A stretch of DNA of 33,659 bases. Origin: Chthonomonadales bacterium (GTDB lineage Bacteria; Armatimonadota; Chthonomonadetes; Chthonomonadales; CAJBBX01). Shown one piece after another: positions 32,600 to 33,659 of this stretch. How positions within the stretch are numbered: the first letter of the stretch is position 1; each line of letters begins with the position of its first letter. The notes beneath the pieces were generated by a model, which did not search any database, was not told the DNA's origin, and worked only from the letters and a program-made list of their open reading frames with translations. A program made the position numbers and the translations under genes. Where the stretch lies: the NCBI GenBank assembly GCA_012517255.1, contig JAAYVH010000293.1:1-33659 (forward strand), written 5' to 3'.

Positions 32600-33659
32600 C
32601 AGTCCCATGGCGCCTGCGGCGAACATGGGATCGAGCAGCCCGAACGCAGCGAGCGGGATTCCGATCGTGTTGTAGATGAAAGCCCAGAACAGATTCTGCT
32701 TGATGATCCGCAGGGTGGTTCTGCCCAGTCTGATCACCGCGGGAACGCCTCGCAGATCGTCGCGCATCAGGGCCACATCGCCAGCCTCGAGGGCGATGTC
32801 GGTTCCCGAGCCCATGGCAATGCCCACATCGGCGGCGGCGAGCGCAGGGGCATCGTTGATCCCATCGCCGACCATGGCGACTCTGGCTCCCTGACTGCGG
32901 TATCGTTCGACGATGGCGGACTTGCCCTCAGGCGCGACGCGAGCCTCAATGTCCGTGATACCAACAGACTGCGCCACACGCCGCGCAGCGCTCTCGTGGT
33001 CGCCGGTAACCATGACGACTCGCAGCCCCATCTGCTGCATCATCTCCACCGCTCGCCTGGCCTCGGGAGAAATCCGGTCGCTGACTGCCACGACACCAGC
33101 CGGCCTGCCGCCGACCGCGACGACCGCTACCGCGCTGGAGCCCGTCACGCTGTCCGCAACGGCGCTCTGCAAGCCCGATGTTCCGAGCGACTGCTCGTCC
33201 ACAGTCCAGGCAGCCAATCCTACACGCACATCCTGGCCGTTAACCCGAGCGCTAACGCCCTTACCCAGCTCGCCGCGAAAGTCCGACGCCTCCGGCACAG
33301 CCACATTGCGTCGAGCCGCCTCCGCCCGAATGGCAGCCGCCATCGGATGGTCCGAGCCGTACTCGGCCGCAGCGGCGCAGGCGATTACCGCGTCTTCGGT
33401 CAAACCCGGCGCGGCGCGAACAGCAGTCACCGCCGGCTGCCCCCGCGTTATGGTGCCGGTCTTGTCCAGCAAAACGACGCCGACATGCGCAGCGCGCTCC
33501 AGGGCAGATCCATCCCGCACAAGGAGTCCGAGTTGCGCTCCCCTACCGGTGGCAGCCATGACGGCCGTCGGCGTCGCCAGGCCCATGGCGCACGGACAGG
33601 CGATGACCAGGACCGCCACCGCAGGCCAGAGCGCCTCCGAAACGGGCAGCCCCGCCCCC
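32468..33659 (-). CDS. P1B-type heavy-metal (copper-like) transporting ATPase, C-terminal part (runs off right edge)
   Basis: About 397 residues are visible; the frame is open to the right edge. It begins within the transmembrane segment before the metal-binding CPC ([12 protein letters not shown], about 33590-33598), followed by the phosphorylation motif [10 protein letters not shown] (D at 33466-33464), [10 protein letters not shown] (the HP motif of P1B pumps), [14 protein letters not shown] and [20 protein letters not shown], then two final helices with [19 protein letters not shown] and [21 protein letters not shown] with an MxxSS-type last helix fits Cu+ export (P1B-1). The chain continues 25 residues past the usual end (SRF) through the oppositely oriented neighbour. 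Confidence 0.93.
   Translation of the reverse strand, partial: GAGLPVSEALWPAVAVLVIACPCAMGLATPTAVMAATGRGAQLGLLVRDGSALERAAHVGVVLLDKTGTITRGQPAVTAVRAAPGLTEDAVIACAAAAEYGSDHPMAAAIRAEAARRNVAVPEASDFRGELGKGVSARVNGQDVRVGLAAWTVDEQSLGTSGLQSAVADSVTGSSAVAVVAVGGRPAGVVAVSDRISPEARRAVEMMQQMGLRVVMVTGDHESAARRVAQSVGITDIEARVAPEGKSAIVERYRSQGARVAMVGDGINDAPALAAADVGIAMGSGTDIALEAGDVALMRDDLRGVPAVIRLGRTTLRIIKQNLFWAFIYNTIGIPLAAFGLLDPMFAAGAMGLSSVCVVGNSLRLSRFVWEGSHQRRQTDAEGHAGSDNAGVVGNQ

Noticed and set aside
1-33659. CRISPR array, tRNA/rRNA, transposase, prophage or restriction-defence genes
   Set aside because: No regularly spaced repeats, tRNA-like cloverleaf, transposase motif or phage protein was found on either strand.

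Overview
The window is about 33.7 kb of GC-rich, densely coding chromosomal DNA from a Gram-negative-type (diderm) bacterium. The envelope type follows from a TolC/adaptor/RND efflux operon, class A and class B penicillin-binding proteins and a DsbD-like protein. My best guess at lineage is Armatimonadota or a neighbouring phylum. This rests on an accumulation of traits (a protein kinase with a glycine-poor nucleotide loop, an ANTAR/HisKA_2 pair, DUF4838, PIG-L and beta-helix proteins, apparently leaderless genes) and not on any marker-gene comparison. I see no tRNA, rRNA, CRISPR array, insertion sequence or phage gene, so this reads as ordinary chromosome with some unusual gene designs.

Layout, left to right. 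(1) 1-2205, minus strand: the 5' end of a dsbD-like gene, then a three-gene unit of two overlapping ORFs that together make one CHAD (polyphosphate-binding type) domain, plus a zinc-ribbon/DUF2007 protein. (2) 2354-9788, plus: a TetR regulator with a palindromic operator just upstream, followed by overlapping tolC-like, adaptor, RND pump and PII-like genes, evidently one self-regulated efflux operon. (3) 9832-13649, plus: a membrane Ser/Thr kinase, an unrecognised protein and a glycerophosphodiester phosphodiesterase. (4) 13676-14647, minus: a polytopic membrane protein with a presenilin/SPP-like arrangement of motifs. It shares an overlapping, mutually exclusive promoter region with (5) 14875-17363, plus: an ANTAR response regulator and a GAF-GAF-HisKA_2 sensor kinase, a PdtaR/PdtaS- or EutV/EutW-type pair. 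(6) 17420-20383, plus: an L10 leader, rplJ, rplL, then ispE and a MobA-like nucleotidyltransferase. (7) 20390-21424, minus: DAHP synthase, divergent from a PIG-L deacetylase (21480-22298, plus). (8) 22314-27885, minus: PBP1A, PBP2 and a beta-helix protein in one transcription unit with a strong promoter directly abutting the start codon. (9) 28023-32599, plus: a secreted DUF4838 protein and an alkaline-phosphatase-like/multispanning membrane fusion, whose 3' end overlaps by 132 bp a convergent P1B-type metal ATPase running off the right edge.

The observations I consider most worth following are the candidate presenilin-like membrane protease (D181, GFAD, PAL), the CHAD domain divided between two ORFs, the RND pump with two apparent extra transmembrane helices, the shared ATTGTACAAT core of two opposed promoters, the A1/G4 hexaloop hairpin between the ANTAR regulator and its kinase, and repeated -10 hexamers six to nine bases before start codons, which suggests leaderless mRNAs.
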